64,000 nucleotides of DNA. Origin: Strigamia acuminata (taxonomy: Eukaryota; Arthropoda; Chilopoda; Geophilomorpha; Linotaeniidae). A model generated the notes under the pieces. The model made no database searches and was not told where the DNA came from. It saw only the letters and a list, made by a program, of their open reading frames with translations. Location of the stretch: the NCBI GenBank assembly GCA_949358305.1, contig OX442314.1:60211369-60275368 (forward strand), written 5' to 3'. How positions within the stretch are numbered: position 1 is the first letter of the stretch; every line of letters starts with the position of its first letter. This document shows positions 31,441 through 42,752 of this stretch, piece after piece. The position numbers and the translations under genes were made by a program.

Positions 31441-33960
31441 AAGATAATAAATGTAATTCACTTGCATTTCCGATTTTCCGCCGAAGAAATTGTATGTTTT
31501 AACAAACTAATAATTTCCCACCGCGTGGTCAGGCCTAATGATCAGACCACGAGAATTGGAAAATCTTGCCCGAACTTGTCGCTGTTACGTCCGCCCGTGT
31601 AACGTCATTTTGCCGTCGTCAATCTAATGGAACACGTGGTTGGGCATATCGCAAAAGGTTCAAACTTTTTCCGAAGGAAATTCAAATATGAATTCCATCT
31701 TTGTCGGTTGTTTTAAAGTAAGACATTAATAATTGCGTATTTTGTGTTTGAGATTTCAAGTTAAACCTGATTTTATTCGCGTGAATGAAATACAAGAAAA
31801 TTGATATTTTCGCAGGAATTAAAATTTATATTTTATTTCAAAACTGGTTATTCTATTTACAAACCTGATTTACATTGAAATGTTTGATCAAAGTCATGAT
31901 TTTAAGTCGTTAAAATCCAAATCTACGAATGGAATGCCGTTCAAATTTAGCGAAGACATTTTCTCTACCAAGTTGCCTAGCAACCAGAAGCACGGTGTTC
32001 CGCCGAGAAGCCACCGAGAACCAAACGTTTCAGTGCGCTTTCATCGGGAAATTTATAATTAATCTTCCCGTGGAAATAAGTTTTAATCGAAATGCATTTC
32101 TATCTGAATGTGTTTATTTTGTTTATTGTGTGATTAAAATCACAAGCGAATGTATTTTTCTTTTATCTTTATTTGTAATTTTCCGTTGAAAATTCCAATT
32201 CGCCGTAAGATGATTATTTTACCACGTGGCGAGGCCTAAAAATCTCACCACGGAATGTTTGAGTTCTAATCTGAACTTATCGTTGTTTTGTCCGTTTGGA
32301 CAACGATGATTTGCCGTCGTTGTTACAAAGAAACACGCGGTCAGGCTTAAACGAAGATTTAACCACGAAGGAATTCGAAGTCTAATTCCAAGTTTATCGG
32401 TTGTTTTTAAATAAAATAACCTAAACCACTAAATTCCGTTTGGAATTTCAAACATTAAGTTAAAAAGATTATCAATAATTTTAAACCTAATTTTATTTTG
32501 AAAAATAAAAACAAGATAAGTTGGTAAAGTTGAAAGAATAGGTTTATTCGTGTTAAAAGTTTATTTACAAAATAAATGGATACCTGATTATCTTTACATT
32601 TGTATTGGTACGATCAATCCGTGATTTTAAAATGTTGAAATCCGAAATTTTTAAAGTATGGAAAATTGTTCGAATGTACGATTCCGGCGAAGCCATTTCG
32701 CAGCTGTGTTGCCTAGCAATCAGAAAAGCGCAGTGTTTTGCTGGGAAGCCGACAAGAATCCAAGCGCTTTCCTAGATTGTTGCCTAACAATTCAATCGAC
32801 GTGAATTTGGTTTATATAAATAAATCTGGATTTAACCTAAAAGAGTAAATAAGTATGTTTTTAATAAAACTTTATTTATTTCGGTTTATTAAAATAAATC
32901 AAATGATACGATTAACTGGAAAAATTCCAGTTGAAAGAACGTTGCATCTTTTTAATTCTAATTTTCTAAAGAGGAAAAATAGTAAAATTTGTGAATTGCA
33001 AAATCGAACGATTTTGGTGCGGAAAAGGAATAAAACTTTATTCTTCATTCTCGAGATAACTGAGCGAAAATTTCAAGATACTTACAAAGTAAATAAGGAA
33101 TTTTCCATTACAACTATTTTTTCATTTGAAAGAATGGATTTTACGAGAAATGGTAAATTTACCACGGGTAAGGTTTGAAAATCTTACCACCGGGGGATGA
33201 AGATATGGCAAACATTGATTCACTCATGTCTGCCTACAGTACGTCGATTCAATCGAACACTTAGAAAAACGACTTGGCGACCTTCGAAAGAATTCGATTA
33301 CAACGTCAAAAACGATCGGTTAGGTATAAATACCTAATCTATCTAATTCTTGTTTGAATAAACAAGAAAGCATATAAATATTTATGCTTAATGATGTCAG
33401 AATATTTAAATAATGTTCGAATCCGGTTTTTCAGAAAATTCTAAAAGAATATTCTGAAGAAACGGAGGGGGAGGAGATACAAGAAACCTTGTATAATACA
33501 GTAAGAATCGCGAAATATGATTATTTTCAAAAATTGATGGAATTACGATCGAAATTCCCATCAAAAATCGTTTATAAATAAATATTTATAAAATATAGTT
33601 AAAACTTAGTTAAAACTAGGTAAAAGCTGAACTTTATTATTTGATAATTCAAATAAAATTTCACAAGTGAACAAATTCACCATTATTAGTGAAGACTTGT
33701 GATATTTTGAAAATGAAAAATGTCCATTTTTGATTTCTTGACTACGTCATAGTTCTGAAGATGGCAAATAGACGATTTCACCAAAATGGTAGAATCAACC
33801 AATCCCAGACGAGATTAAGATCTCGCGAGATTAATGTTTGAAGTTTGACCAATCAGAGAGGTTTACCGAAGTATATCTACTTCAATTTGAACCAGTGTAA
33901 CCATTGCTTCGTTTGCAACCCCCCTGAACGCTTGTGACTTCTTCGTTATATCTTGGACTT
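31441..33960 (+). repeat. Diverged tandem units (about 0.7-0.9 kb) before the Gag F gene
   Basis: Three diverged copies are recognisable. Each has a 28-nt hairpin (31524-31551, 32225-32252, 33165-33192) in a CCAC...GTGG context. The first two also share a later part with GTTGCCTAGCAA.CAGAA (about 31970 and 32710). No coding region is seen. CCAATCAG and GAAGTATATCTACTTC near 33850-33885 could be promoter parts for the Gag downstream. Confidence 0.5.
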
Positions 33961-33973
33961 CGGAACTTTAAGA

Positions 33974-34726
33974 ATGACTAGCAACCAGCATTCCATGTAT
34001 ACTCGTAGACGTTTTCCTTCACCTGAACCATCTTTGAATGATATTCAAGATGTAGCTACAAATGTAGCAAACGAGAACGTACGAATTGCTAATTACGTGC
34101 GCGATCGTAGTGTTTTGCGAAATAATTTTAGATCACGTTCGCGATCACCTCACTTTGGATTGCCTTCAGATGAATACTTTAACATGGTGAAAAGTGTGTA
34201 CACATTGTTTCAAAAAGGGAAGAGTACTTTCCAAAAGTATTCACTGAAAGCCGACGAGAGCGAGCTACTCCTCACATTTATCAGGAAGGTGGCATCTATT
34301 AATTATATGCCGCTAGAAAATATGGTTCACGAATGTGATCCAAGCTATTTGTTAAACTTTACTCAGAATTGGTTTCGTGAAAATCAATCTAAAATTTTCA
34401 ATTGGAAAATATTCGAATACCTGTTTCGCGAACAATTTGTAACGACACAGTTAGAAAGAACAGTACAGTTGATTTTAACAAAACAACGAGACTCAGAGAG
34501 CCTGTATTCCTTCATTTACCGATTCTATAGAATGTGGAATTTACAAGGTTATTTAACCTCTAAGGGTGCAACTGCACTATTATTTAACAATCTCACTAGA
34601 GATAGTACCTATCTGTTACATAAACAAAGAGTGCCAAATCATTGTTTAAAGAAAATTTATAAAGTAATCCGTGAAAATGGAGCTTTATTTGGTAAATCTA
34701 AAGATGAACCTACCGGTATTTGGTAA
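33974..34726 (+). CDS. gag: Retroelement Gag-like protein (element F)
   Basis: From the ATG at 33974 there are 250 residues. After an R/S/P-rich start (RRRFPSPEPS, RSRSRSPHFG) comes a helical domain with the pattern of retrotransposon capsids: FNWKIFEYLFREQFV, LTKQRDSESLYSFIYRF and GATALLFNNLT. It ends at TAA 34724-34726 without a zinc knuckle. It follows the LTR-like repeat and long leader in the same orientation, which supports a Gag. No pol gene follows before the gap, so the element is incomplete. The superfamily is not clear. Confidence 0.6.
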   Translation: MTSNQHSMYTRRRFPSPEPSLNDIQDVATNVANENVRIANYVRDRSVLRNNFRSRSRSPHFGLPSDEYFNMVKSVYTLFQKGKSTFQKYSLKADESELLLTFIRKVASINYMPLENMVHECDPSYLLNFTQNWFRENQSKIFNWKIFEYLFREQFVTTQLERTVQLILTKQRDSESLYSFIYRFYRMWNLQGYLTSKGATALLFNNLTRDSTYLLHKQRVPNHCLKKIYKVIRENGALFGKSKDEPTGIW

Positions 34727-35419
34727 TTTTAAGAATAAATTACAAACAAAACAGTCTTGCGAGTTTCCTAGCTGAAATTCTTAAGGAAGTGGATAAACTT
34801 GAAACAAACGTTTCTAATGTGTCTGAAGCAAAATGCTAGATCCAAAGGATAAAAAATTATCCCACCAAAGTTAAAAGGTTCTAAATAAATCTCGATCACC
34901 GGAACTTTAAATAAAGCTTCGGAAAGTGTGTCGTGGTTTTTGTCCAGATACTTCATTAACCGCCCAGTATAGCTGAAGGTCTGTTTCCTTGAATGATCCG
35001 ACTCAGTTCCCAGCGTACTTCAGAAAATGTGGATTTGTTGCCAGAAAGTTCGAGTACATTCCCAGTTTCGCCAATTTTTCGTTTACACTCTCCGATTGGT
35101 ACACTAAACTAGTACTTGCCCTTGCACTTTCTTCTTCGCAATCTTCATCAGGTTCACTTCTGTCATCAACATTGTTGTTTTCATAATCAGGCATGACAAT
35201 TTTCTCGAGGTCGTCAGTGGCCAATCTTGTATTACCTGTACGGCAAATCTGGTGGTCACAGTTGAAATGAAAGTCTCACGACCGGCCAACCACAATTCTT
35301 GTGACTCCCAATCGTTTTATTGTCCGTTTTGGTGCAACCTTTTCAACTGGATTCCTACTCTTCATAAAATGTTGACTTTGGGATTCCAAGTTAGCTGAAG
35401 TTCTATCTTCGGGGGTCAA
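34727..35419. other. Non-coding or unassigned
   Basis: A minus-strand frame at 35003-35224 is acidic (DDRSEPDEDCEEESARAS) and ends NPHFLKYAGN. It may be an exon of the same small gene as the zinc-finger-like ORF at 35420 (a CAG|GTAATA donor lies near 35235). Evidence is weak. Confidence 0.25.
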
Positions 35420-35719
35420 TTACTTGTGCCTGCGTTGAAGATGTTGAGGCAAACGTCCCTGCGGGTATTCCTTGCAAATGTGGCACTGAATGTTATTCCT
35501 CATCTTCGTACTTTCTTCTATGATTTTTCCTTTTGGGATGGTGAGAGCAGGTGCAGCTGATGGACTTGCAATGATTGTTGGTTTGGAATATGATGGTTCT
35601 ATTGGAGAATTCGACTGTGAAGATGATGAAGTGGAGTATGATGGAGAAATTTCAATAGCATTTTCTACAAATGAAAGTAATTTAATAAGATTTGGTTTTG
35701 CATTTTTTTTAAGGTCCAA
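35420..35719 (-). CDS. Small ORF with a C2H2-like finger
   Basis: The 99-residue frame is serine/proline-rich and ends in CHICKEYPQGRLPQHLQRRHK-like sequence, a C-x2-C...H-x4-H arrangement typical of single zinc fingers. There is no recognised partner domain. The acidic ORF at 35003-35224 on the same strand may be its continuation after splicing. It could be host or transposon-derived. Confidence 0.3.
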   Translation of the reverse strand: MDLKKNAKPNLIKLLSFVENAIEISPSYSTSSSSQSNSPIEPSYSKPTIIASPSAAPALTIPKGKIIEESTKMRNNIQCHICKEYPQGRLPQHLQRRHK

Positions 35720-36108
35720 TTGGGATACTTCAATATTATTTCCATTAATTATATGATTAAAAAATTTGAGAATTAATTGTTGATCAAAGTGTAAATCACA
35801 AATAGATGTGTTCAGTTACTTTTTTGTCTTCTCTTGAAAATGATTTATTCAATTTCAGATTATTAGTGTATGATAAATGCAAGTCTTATGGCACTTTATT
35901 CATAGAACCGTATTGCCGTTTGAATGCCTGTTCTGCAGGTCAGGCATCGTCCCCGTGCCTTGTTTCTGTGGCGGTTATTACTGCTGAGTTTGTCCTAGGC
36001 ATTATTGAGACACGAGAGATTGACACGGTTGGTAAAATGTAACAAAGATTTATTTACAAAAATGGTAAAATTAATTAAGATACTCGTTTCCCTAACTTGA
36101 AAGTGGCA

Positions 36109-36308
36109 NNNNNNNNNNNNNNNNNNNNNNNNNNNNNNNNNNNNNNNNNNNNNNNNNNNNNNNNNNNNNNNNNNNNNNNNNNNNNNNNNNNNNNNNNNNN
36201 NNNNNNNNNNNNNNNNNNNNNNNNNNNNNNNNNNNNNNNNNNNNNNNNNNNNNNNNNNNNNNNNNNNNNNNNNNNNNNNNNNNNNNNNNNNNNNNNNNNN
36301 NNNNNNNN
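36109..36308. other. Assembly gap (200 N)
   Basis: The sequence is N throughout. It lies exactly at the edge of the inverted repeat copy (36309), so the inverted arrangement around it may be an assembly product. Confidence 1.
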
Positions 36309-38138
36309 AGAATAAAATATATTAGACACGAAAATAAATTTTGTTCGAAACTTATTTTACACACAAAATCACCGTAAAAGTTACACTTATTCGAATTCAC
36401 AATAGACACACGAAACTTCAAATATTTTATTTAAAATTTGGACAGCCTATCTCGGTAGAACCTCCACTTGTGACGATTCTACTTTTGGCTGAATAATTAG
36501 CCATTACAAGAGATAAATCGGTTTAGACAAGACATTTCTACAACTAGAAATAACCTAACCGAGATAAGCTACGGAAGTCTGTACAATGTGAATATGTGAT
36601 CAAATATAACAACTTACGATTTTGTGTGATATAATTACATGTTTATTAACATTACAACTGGAGTTGGGGTTCTGGATAAGTGTAACGGCGGCTACACTGG
36701 TTGAGGATCCGGGCGATGCTGTTCGAGTGGTGCGGCTGACTTTGCGGCATCGTCACAGTTAGCGCTACGGAGACGTATTCGGTCCCGCAGCTCGGATATC
36801 TATTAATACGAAGAATCCTTCGTATTTGGCCGGGAATATTTAATAGAATATTCCGTATTCAAATCATCAAAACATTATTAGTGTAATATAACAAATGAAT
36901 TGTTATATTGTTATTCTATGGGCGGGGACAGTCACGACAGTCGAGGGGACCATCGCGGGAGTTGTTGAGACTCCATCCGCCAGCATGCCTTACGACGACA
37001 AGATCTCGTGATCAGGCGCCGGGTATTTGTTTTCTGCGTCAAGTCGCTTTCAGTGGTACCAACCACTGGGTAAACAGTTCCTGGGGGACTACCAGATCGG
37101 CATTACCAATAACCGAGTAGTTTGTTTAGCACAGTATTTGGAATACTGTTCACGGGCTACCAACCCGGAGTATACGATGGGGCGGGGACAGTCACGACGG
37201 TCGAGAGGACAATCGCGGGAAGCTTTGACACTTCCATCCGCCAGCATGCCTTACGATGTCGGGATCCTTTGATCGAGCACCGGGTAAATATTAATCAGCT
37301 GTCGCTGTTGGATTACCATGATCCAGGTAATTGTTTAACGTAACATCTTTAGATATTACTCACGGGCTACCAACCCGGCGTGTCGCCTGTATATCGGCCC
37401 TTTACCGACCTTTAACGTACGGAAGGACCAGCCACAGAACATTGGGGACCTGAGAGATTATATACAACAGCCATCCTTACCGCGACCTGGGGCCAGTTAG
37501 CTGAGGGGCCCACTTACATCTGGCAAGGCCAAACTGTGTAGGAACATTATACTATGTCACCGTACGAACTCTCGCTATTCCTTAGAACAGCAAGCTAACG
37601 CTACGGGACCATTTGGTAACCGGAGTTAGTCTTCCCGAAAATACGCTACAACGAACAATATCACAATCTGTAAGAATACATATTTGATGAGAGACGAGGG
37701 GGCCTGATGTGTCGATAAGAAAGAGAGAAATCAAACGATAACCAACAATACATACAAACATACAGAAAACAAGCCGAAGGTCTGGTGGAAAACCAGAGCT
37801 TATATAGTTCTAGAGAACAATCAGATTAGCGACAGCCAATCAGACGTCAGAATCCATGGATTCGTGGATCACTAGTCCGGACCTAATATTGAACTGGGTC
37901 CAGAAGAGTCCGATTGGTTCTCTTCAACAGGTAAGTACAACAGGATATTGATTCGATAGAATCAATATCTCAAGTAAATAATACTTAGTTGAGTCTAATA
38001 AAATACTGTATATTTTATTCGCAATATTATATTAACTATTTAATATAACTCGCAACTTTATCGAGTTTAAACTGCGCGCGTTAGATAAACAGCGCCACCT
38101 AGTGTGAACATTGGATAATACGGTTTTATAACCGTCAC
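36309..38138 (-). mobile_element. Long LTR-like repeat F, copy 2 (inverted, fuller 5' end)
   Basis: On the minus strand it starts TGTGACGG at 38138 and has an upstream region with a CCAATCGG box. The same CTATATAAGCTC TATA lies near 37808-37797 and AATAAA near 36650. Relative to copy 1 its middle is duplicated: a module with a CCGGGTTGGTAGCCCG hairpin and a GCATGCTGGCGGATGG section occurs twice (about 36918-37170 and 37180-37390). It is cut by the gap. Confidence 0.65.
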
Positions 38139-38140
38139 AA

Positions 38141-38504
38141 GGTGGAAGTTGTGGTGATGCTGATGATGATTCTAAACTCATGTCCTGTTCTAAAATTTCC
38201 TCACTGTGAATATCTAAGAAAATATAAATAAATTATTTTATTATTCAGTACAAATGCATTTAAACAAATTTTTACCTTCACCAGGTGCCATCATACTATT
38301 CAGAATGTTTTGACAATCATTCTGCGTTGTAACAACATCTTTATCAACATTACTTTCTGACCTGAAATGAAAATAATTTTTAATACACATGCAATAGAAA
38401 TTTTCGGAATCCAGTTTAGTTGTGAACACATTATACGTCAGACATGACCTCGTAGAACAGGACATGAGTTTAGAATCATCATCAGCATCACCACAACTTC
38501 CACC
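38141..38504. repeat. 52-bp perfect inverted repeat at an inversion boundary
   Basis: 38141-38192 is the exact reverse complement of 38453-38504. Both arms code for the same peptide (QDMSLESSSASPQLPP) on opposite strands. The 260 bp between hold minus-strand exon-like sequence. The left arm abuts the LTR-like repeat end at 38138. Confidence 0.85.
38193..38452 (-). pseudogene. Inverted upstream exons of the BESS-protein gene
   Basis: The minus strand has an acceptor followed by SESNVDKDVVTTQNDCQNIL...MAPGE, a GTAAAA donor, a short intron, TTTTCTTAG, and then DIHSEEILEQDMSLESS. The last part continues into the left arm and is the same coding sequence as the start of the plus-strand frame at 38453. 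This is best read as a part of that gene which has been turned round. Confidence 0.45.
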
Positions 38505-38826
38505 TCAGCACTACCCAAATAGCCGATCATTGCCATCATCACCAGCAAACAGTTTATTTTCACCGAGTTTCCGACATGGAAATGTGAATAAAAGAAAACA
38601 TGAATCTGTTGTTGAGGGAGATGGCAATGATGAAGTTAAAGGGTTTATGAAGCGGGCACTGGTTTGCCTGGAATCAGGCAAACCAACTGGCGATGGCGAG
38701 GATGATGCATTTGCCAAATATCTGGGCGCACGATTGCGAAAATTACCGGAAGAAAAGCGAGGAGATGCCGAAAGAAAACTGATGACTACTTTATTTGAAA
38801 TTGAGGCTGAAAATGTTGATCGATAA
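38453..38826 (+). CDS. BESS-domain protein C-terminus (probable Harbinger partner), 5' end missing
   Basis: The frame encodes an S/P-rich linker (SSSASPQLPPQHYPN), a basic patch (NVNKRKHES), and a C-terminal BESS-like helix region (DDAFAKYLGARLRKLPEEKR...LMTTLFEIE). In arthropods BESS motifs usually follow a MADF DNA-binding domain, and Harbinger elements carry a second MADF/Myb-like gene. It lies convergent to the transposase at 39763. The MADF part is not in the window; the gene is broken at 38453 by the inversion. Confidence 0.6.
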
Positions 38827-39762
38827 ATGTTGAAATAAATACAAATAAAAAATGTTGTTTGTATATACTATCATCAATAGGATATAAAATCGATTATTAA
38901 TCATCAACAACATAAAAAAAAATTACAAATTTCATAAAAACCAATTACATCACTTTTGTCAACCCAATTTAATTAGAATTCAACGAATTAATTAATTAAA
39001 TCAATACTAATCTTGATATTTATCGCATATTTCACGGGGACATTGACACTCGAGTCTTAAATGGCACAAAAGTTGAAAATATCAAAGCAAATAATTAATT
39101 TTCGGCGTAAAAACCAAACTAGAAACGATAATTAATTACTGGTGCGCGCCCACGACGTCGTACGTGGTGTACGCCACTGTGGAATGCGCATCGAATCGTA
39201 CTTGGGTCGTAACGACGTTTTCACACGAATTGCCGTGCAGTAAGACACGTAATTTGAGCATTTTTAACGTTAATTTTATGGGAATTAAATAGGTTGCAAG
39301 ATGAAATGGCTCCAACGACACGAGAGATAAAGATTATAACGTATATTTAAAAATAATTAGTTTTATCTTATTTATTTGGTTTTTATTCAATAAAAAATGT
39401 ACGAAACAGTGATTTATTATACTTTGAAATAAACATGTGACATTGAATTCAAACCACGAGCTGCAACAATTGTTGCAGTGATTAATTATGGCGTCAACCA
39501 GCAGCGCTTTAACCGGTTAAGATTTGATGTTTTGATTTAGTTTGTTTGGGTTTACGCACGAATTTACTGAATTTACAGATTTACCGAAAGAAAAACTCAA
39601 CGGAAAATCAATAAACTCGACAACTAATTCTTGCATTTGCACGTTTTTCTACCTGAATCAGTTCCTCCTTGCTGTTAAATTGTTGATCAATAAATGTTGA
39701 AATGAATTAATAAAAATAAAAAATAAAAGAAATAAAGTTTTAATTATCATTCATTTTTTATT
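38827..39762. other. Non-coding, between the convergent Harbinger genes
   Basis: AT-rich with a GC-richer patch (39140-39245). AATAAA signals serve both ends (for example near 38836 and, on the minus strand, near 39745). No coding sequence is supported. Confidence 0.4.
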
Positions 39763-41190
39763 TCACTGTTGGTTCTGTATCAATCCTCGGTTGACATAGT
39801 CATATTGCCAATCCACTTCTCCATCACCGCTAACAAAATATGAAACAAATGTCTCGCGTATTTTAGCAGCCTGTTGACTGTGATTGTAACTACCAAATGG
39901 ATGTCTGAGTTGTACATCCTGCGGTGCAATTTCCCGCCAAGTTCCAGGGACCAATGTTCTGTCAGCAAGTTCATGGTCGAGAAGATGTGAAGGGCAATAT
40001 GTTTGTTGATTTGCTGGTAATCTGCGTTCATTTGCTCGCAGGAAATTGTCCAAACTACATATTGCTTTAACGATACTAACTACTTTATCAGGCTTGCAAT
40101 GAATTGCTTTATATAAAATTTGCCATCTAGCAGCTGTAATCCCAAAAGTGTTTTCAATAATTCTTCGTGCACGAGATAATCTATAATTATACACTCTCCG
40201 GTTTTCATTTAAAACACTTCCTGGGAATGGTCGCATTATATAATTCTTCAGAGGGAATGCCTCATCCGCAACTAATACCATTGGTGTTGAAACATTGGTT
40301 AAAGGTAAACAGGCTGGTGCTGGAATACCTAATTCATTATTTTCCAGCAATTTACCGAATTCACTGTTAGAAAAAACACCACCATCACTATTTCTGCCGG
40401 GCTGTCCAACATCAATGAGTGTGTAATTATAATTTGCATCGCAAACAGCCATGAGTACAATGCTGAACCTTGTCTTATAATTATAATATTCGGAACCGGA
40501 GTTTGGTGGTGAACGAATAAAGATGTGGTTGCCATCCAGTGCACCAAAACAATTTGGAAACTGCCATTTCACCCAGAAATCTTCTGCAATCTTTTTCCAT
40601 TCTTGTTCAGTCGGTACAGAAAGATAAATTGGCTGTAAATTTTTCCAAATTGCATCACAGACTTCCTTAATTATCCCACATATTACTGACTTTGACATAC
40701 GGTAATTAAAACTGAGCGATGTCATAGAATTACCTGTTGCAAGAAACCTAATACAAGAGTAAAAACATAATTATTATTTATATTTCCGCAAAAATAACTT
40801 TAGTACCGTATTGTCAATGCCAATCTTTCTTGCGGTGGTATAGGACTGCGGAATGCAGTGTGCTCAATATCAGATCGAATTAAAGCCAATAATTGATCAA
40901 ACCTTGAAAAGAATATTTTTGTAGCATAAATTATAGGTATGAAAACAAAGTAAAATACAATACCTTTCTGGAACCATACGAAAATAATTGAAAAACATTT
41001 CGGAATCGTCTGCCCGCATTTCTCTTATCAGATGATTGAATTCTCCCAATTCATTTCTTCTTTCATATATTTTCCTGACCCACATTCGCCTAGGTCGTCT
41101 AACCTTTTTTTTGGATTTGGATTTGGATTTTGACAACAAATATGCCCCTGCCATAATAACAATCACAGCCGCTACCCGGTGAGCATCCAT
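39763..41190 (-). CDS. PIF/Harbinger transposase (HARBI1-like), three exons, intact
   Basis: Minus-strand exons are 41190-40964, 40902-40807 and 40747-39763, joined by 61- and 59-bp introns with GT-AG ends and matching phases. They give 435 residues. Markers of the DDE_Tnp_4 family are RRMWVRKIYERR, MVPERFDQLL, LATGNSMTSLSFNYRMSKS, GALDGNHI (first Asp), GRNSDGGVF (second Asp), ADEAFPL and ARRIIENTFGI (Glu). It would cut and paste Harbinger elements. The start is unusually hydrophobic (VAAVIVIMAGAYLL) before a K/S-rich stretch. No stop or shift is seen, so it may be functional, but the partner gene nearby is broken. Confidence 0.85.
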
Positions 41191-41341
41191 TTTGAATTTC
41201 TACTTTGCTCTCGCACAATCTCGTCTAAAACGAGACTTCACTTTTTGCTTCATTGAGAACATGAGAAGCAAATTTTTTCGTGCGAAATTTTGGGCGCGAC
41301 CATTTCGCGTGCTAAATTTCGCGACAATGTAAACGAGCCTT
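41191..41341. mobile_element. Probable right end of the Harbinger element
   Basis: Reading inward from 41338 the minus strand starts GGCTCGTTTACATTGTCGCG, like Harbinger termini, with TTA (41339-41341) as a possible 3-bp duplication. The matching left end was not found; it was probably lost in the 38141 rearrangement. Confidence 0.4.
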
Positions 41342-41496
41342 AAGTTCCTTCTCTCTATCCGAATTTTCTTGACTCGGTGCTGGTAAGATTTCTTCGCGTC
41401 TTGCTTCATAATCTTAATCCCTTTCTCAGTAAAGTTCTTCTCGACGTCTTCTGCCTGATATTTAAGTTACGTCGCCTTGCTTGATGGTTCTTAAGC

Positions 41497-41988
41497 TTAA
41501 TGTAATGTGGATTGTGTTTCTAAATTTGAATCGGTGGTTGCTTCACTCTGATTTATCCAAAGCTCATGAAAAGCAGTGTTTAAATTAGAATTAACGAGAA
41601 TTTCCTTTTCAATTTGTTTTCGGGATTTTAAGCTAACTGACTGAACACCTTTCAAGTTGTAATGTTTGTTTGACAGTTTGTCAATTATTAGTATGAGGTC
41701 CACTGTAAGTCTGTTAACTCTTGCCAGTCCACCTCGATCAACTTTGCATATCCAGTCTTCTGTATCCTGATCACCTGCGGCTGCACATGTGTTTAAAAAT
41801 ATATAGCAATCAATTTTGCTTTTAAATCTACGATTAATTCCACGAAAAACAAAACCTGCAATATATCTGATAACAGAAATATTGTCATCAGTTGTACATT
41901 TTTCAGTGCTAACATTACTATTGATTTTAACACAGTTTTTAGGAAAGTTATATTTAATAAATAAAATATGAAATAAACTTTCAAGCAA
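41497..41988 (-). pseudogene. P-element-like transposase C-terminal fragment
   Basis: The frame contains ISVIRYIAGFVFRGI, a cysteine-bearing central part, and WICKVDRGGLARVN. This matches the order found near the C-terminus of P-element/THAP9-type transposases (I.YIAG.V, then ..W...RGGL). The N-terminal catalytic part is missing; the hAT element starting at 42016 lies just upstream. It is a different lineage from the copy at 43550. Confidence 0.55.
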
Positions 41989-42015
41989 TCATTGACAGAT
42001 ATACTCTGTACAGTA

Positions 42016-42744
42016 CAGGGGTCGTCAACCTTTTGAGACAAAAGAGCCAAAAGTTAAAATTTACATAATTTTCCAGTTTTTAAAGAGCCACCGTTTAAAC
42101 GCCCGGGCGTTTAATTTTTTTTTTCAGTTGCTTCCCTGGCGCCAATTTGAAACCCGGCGCATAACCGAAAATTCGCCGATTTTTCACAAAAAATGGCAAT
42201 TTTTCACAAAAAATGGCAATTTTTCACAAAAAATGGCGATTTTTCACAAAAAATGGCGATTTTTTACAAAAAATGGCGATTTTTCACAAAAAATGGCGAT
42301 TTTTCACAAAAAATGGCGATTTTTCGGCAAAAATCATCGATTTTTTACAAAAAAAACGATAATTTTTGGGGGGCCCGGCGCTTATTCGGGGCCGGCGGGA
42401 ATTCATTGAACCGCCGATGACTGCACAGCACTAAAACGGGGCCGGCGCTTTATTGAACCCGGGCGTTTAAACAAGGCGGTACGGTATATTACTTTAGCAA
42501 CGCCGTGTTTCAGCTGCTTAGATTCAGCTAGGTTAGGTTAGTTTAGGTCAGGTTAGGCTAGTTTGTTTAGGTTAGGTCAGGTCAGGTTAGGTTTAATTAG
42601 ATTAAAAAACGGCGTCGCTAAAACGGGCGTCGCTAAAGTGAAGTACATTCTTCCAGTTACATGAATGTACTTCATCTTGGAGAGCCGCACCTTGGCATCG
42701 AAAGAGCCGCATGCGGCTCGCGAGCCGTAGGTTGCCGACCCCTG
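42016..42744. mobile_element. hAT-type MITE with 8-bp TSD GTACAGTA
   Basis: The 729-bp element begins CAGGGGTCGTCAACC and ends GGTTGCCGACCCCTG. GTACAGTA flanks it at 42008-42015 and 42745-42752. Near its right end is a GAGCCGCATGCGGCTCGCGAGCC-like palindromic section. It contains a 20-bp tandem array and a GGTTAGGTTAG-rich stretch. No transposase is present. Confidence 0.88.
42180..42345 (+). repeat. 20-bp tandem array inside the hAT MITE
   Basis: About eight copies of TTTTTCACAAAAAATGGCGA with minor variation. They are open in two frames but read as FHKKWRF-type repeats with no protein character. Confidence 0.9.
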
Positions 42745-42752
42745 GTACAGTA

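Noticed and set aside
42540..42600. Interstitial telomere
   Set aside because: The GGTTAGGTTAG stretch is short and irregular and lies inside a MITE; kept only as a note in the findings.
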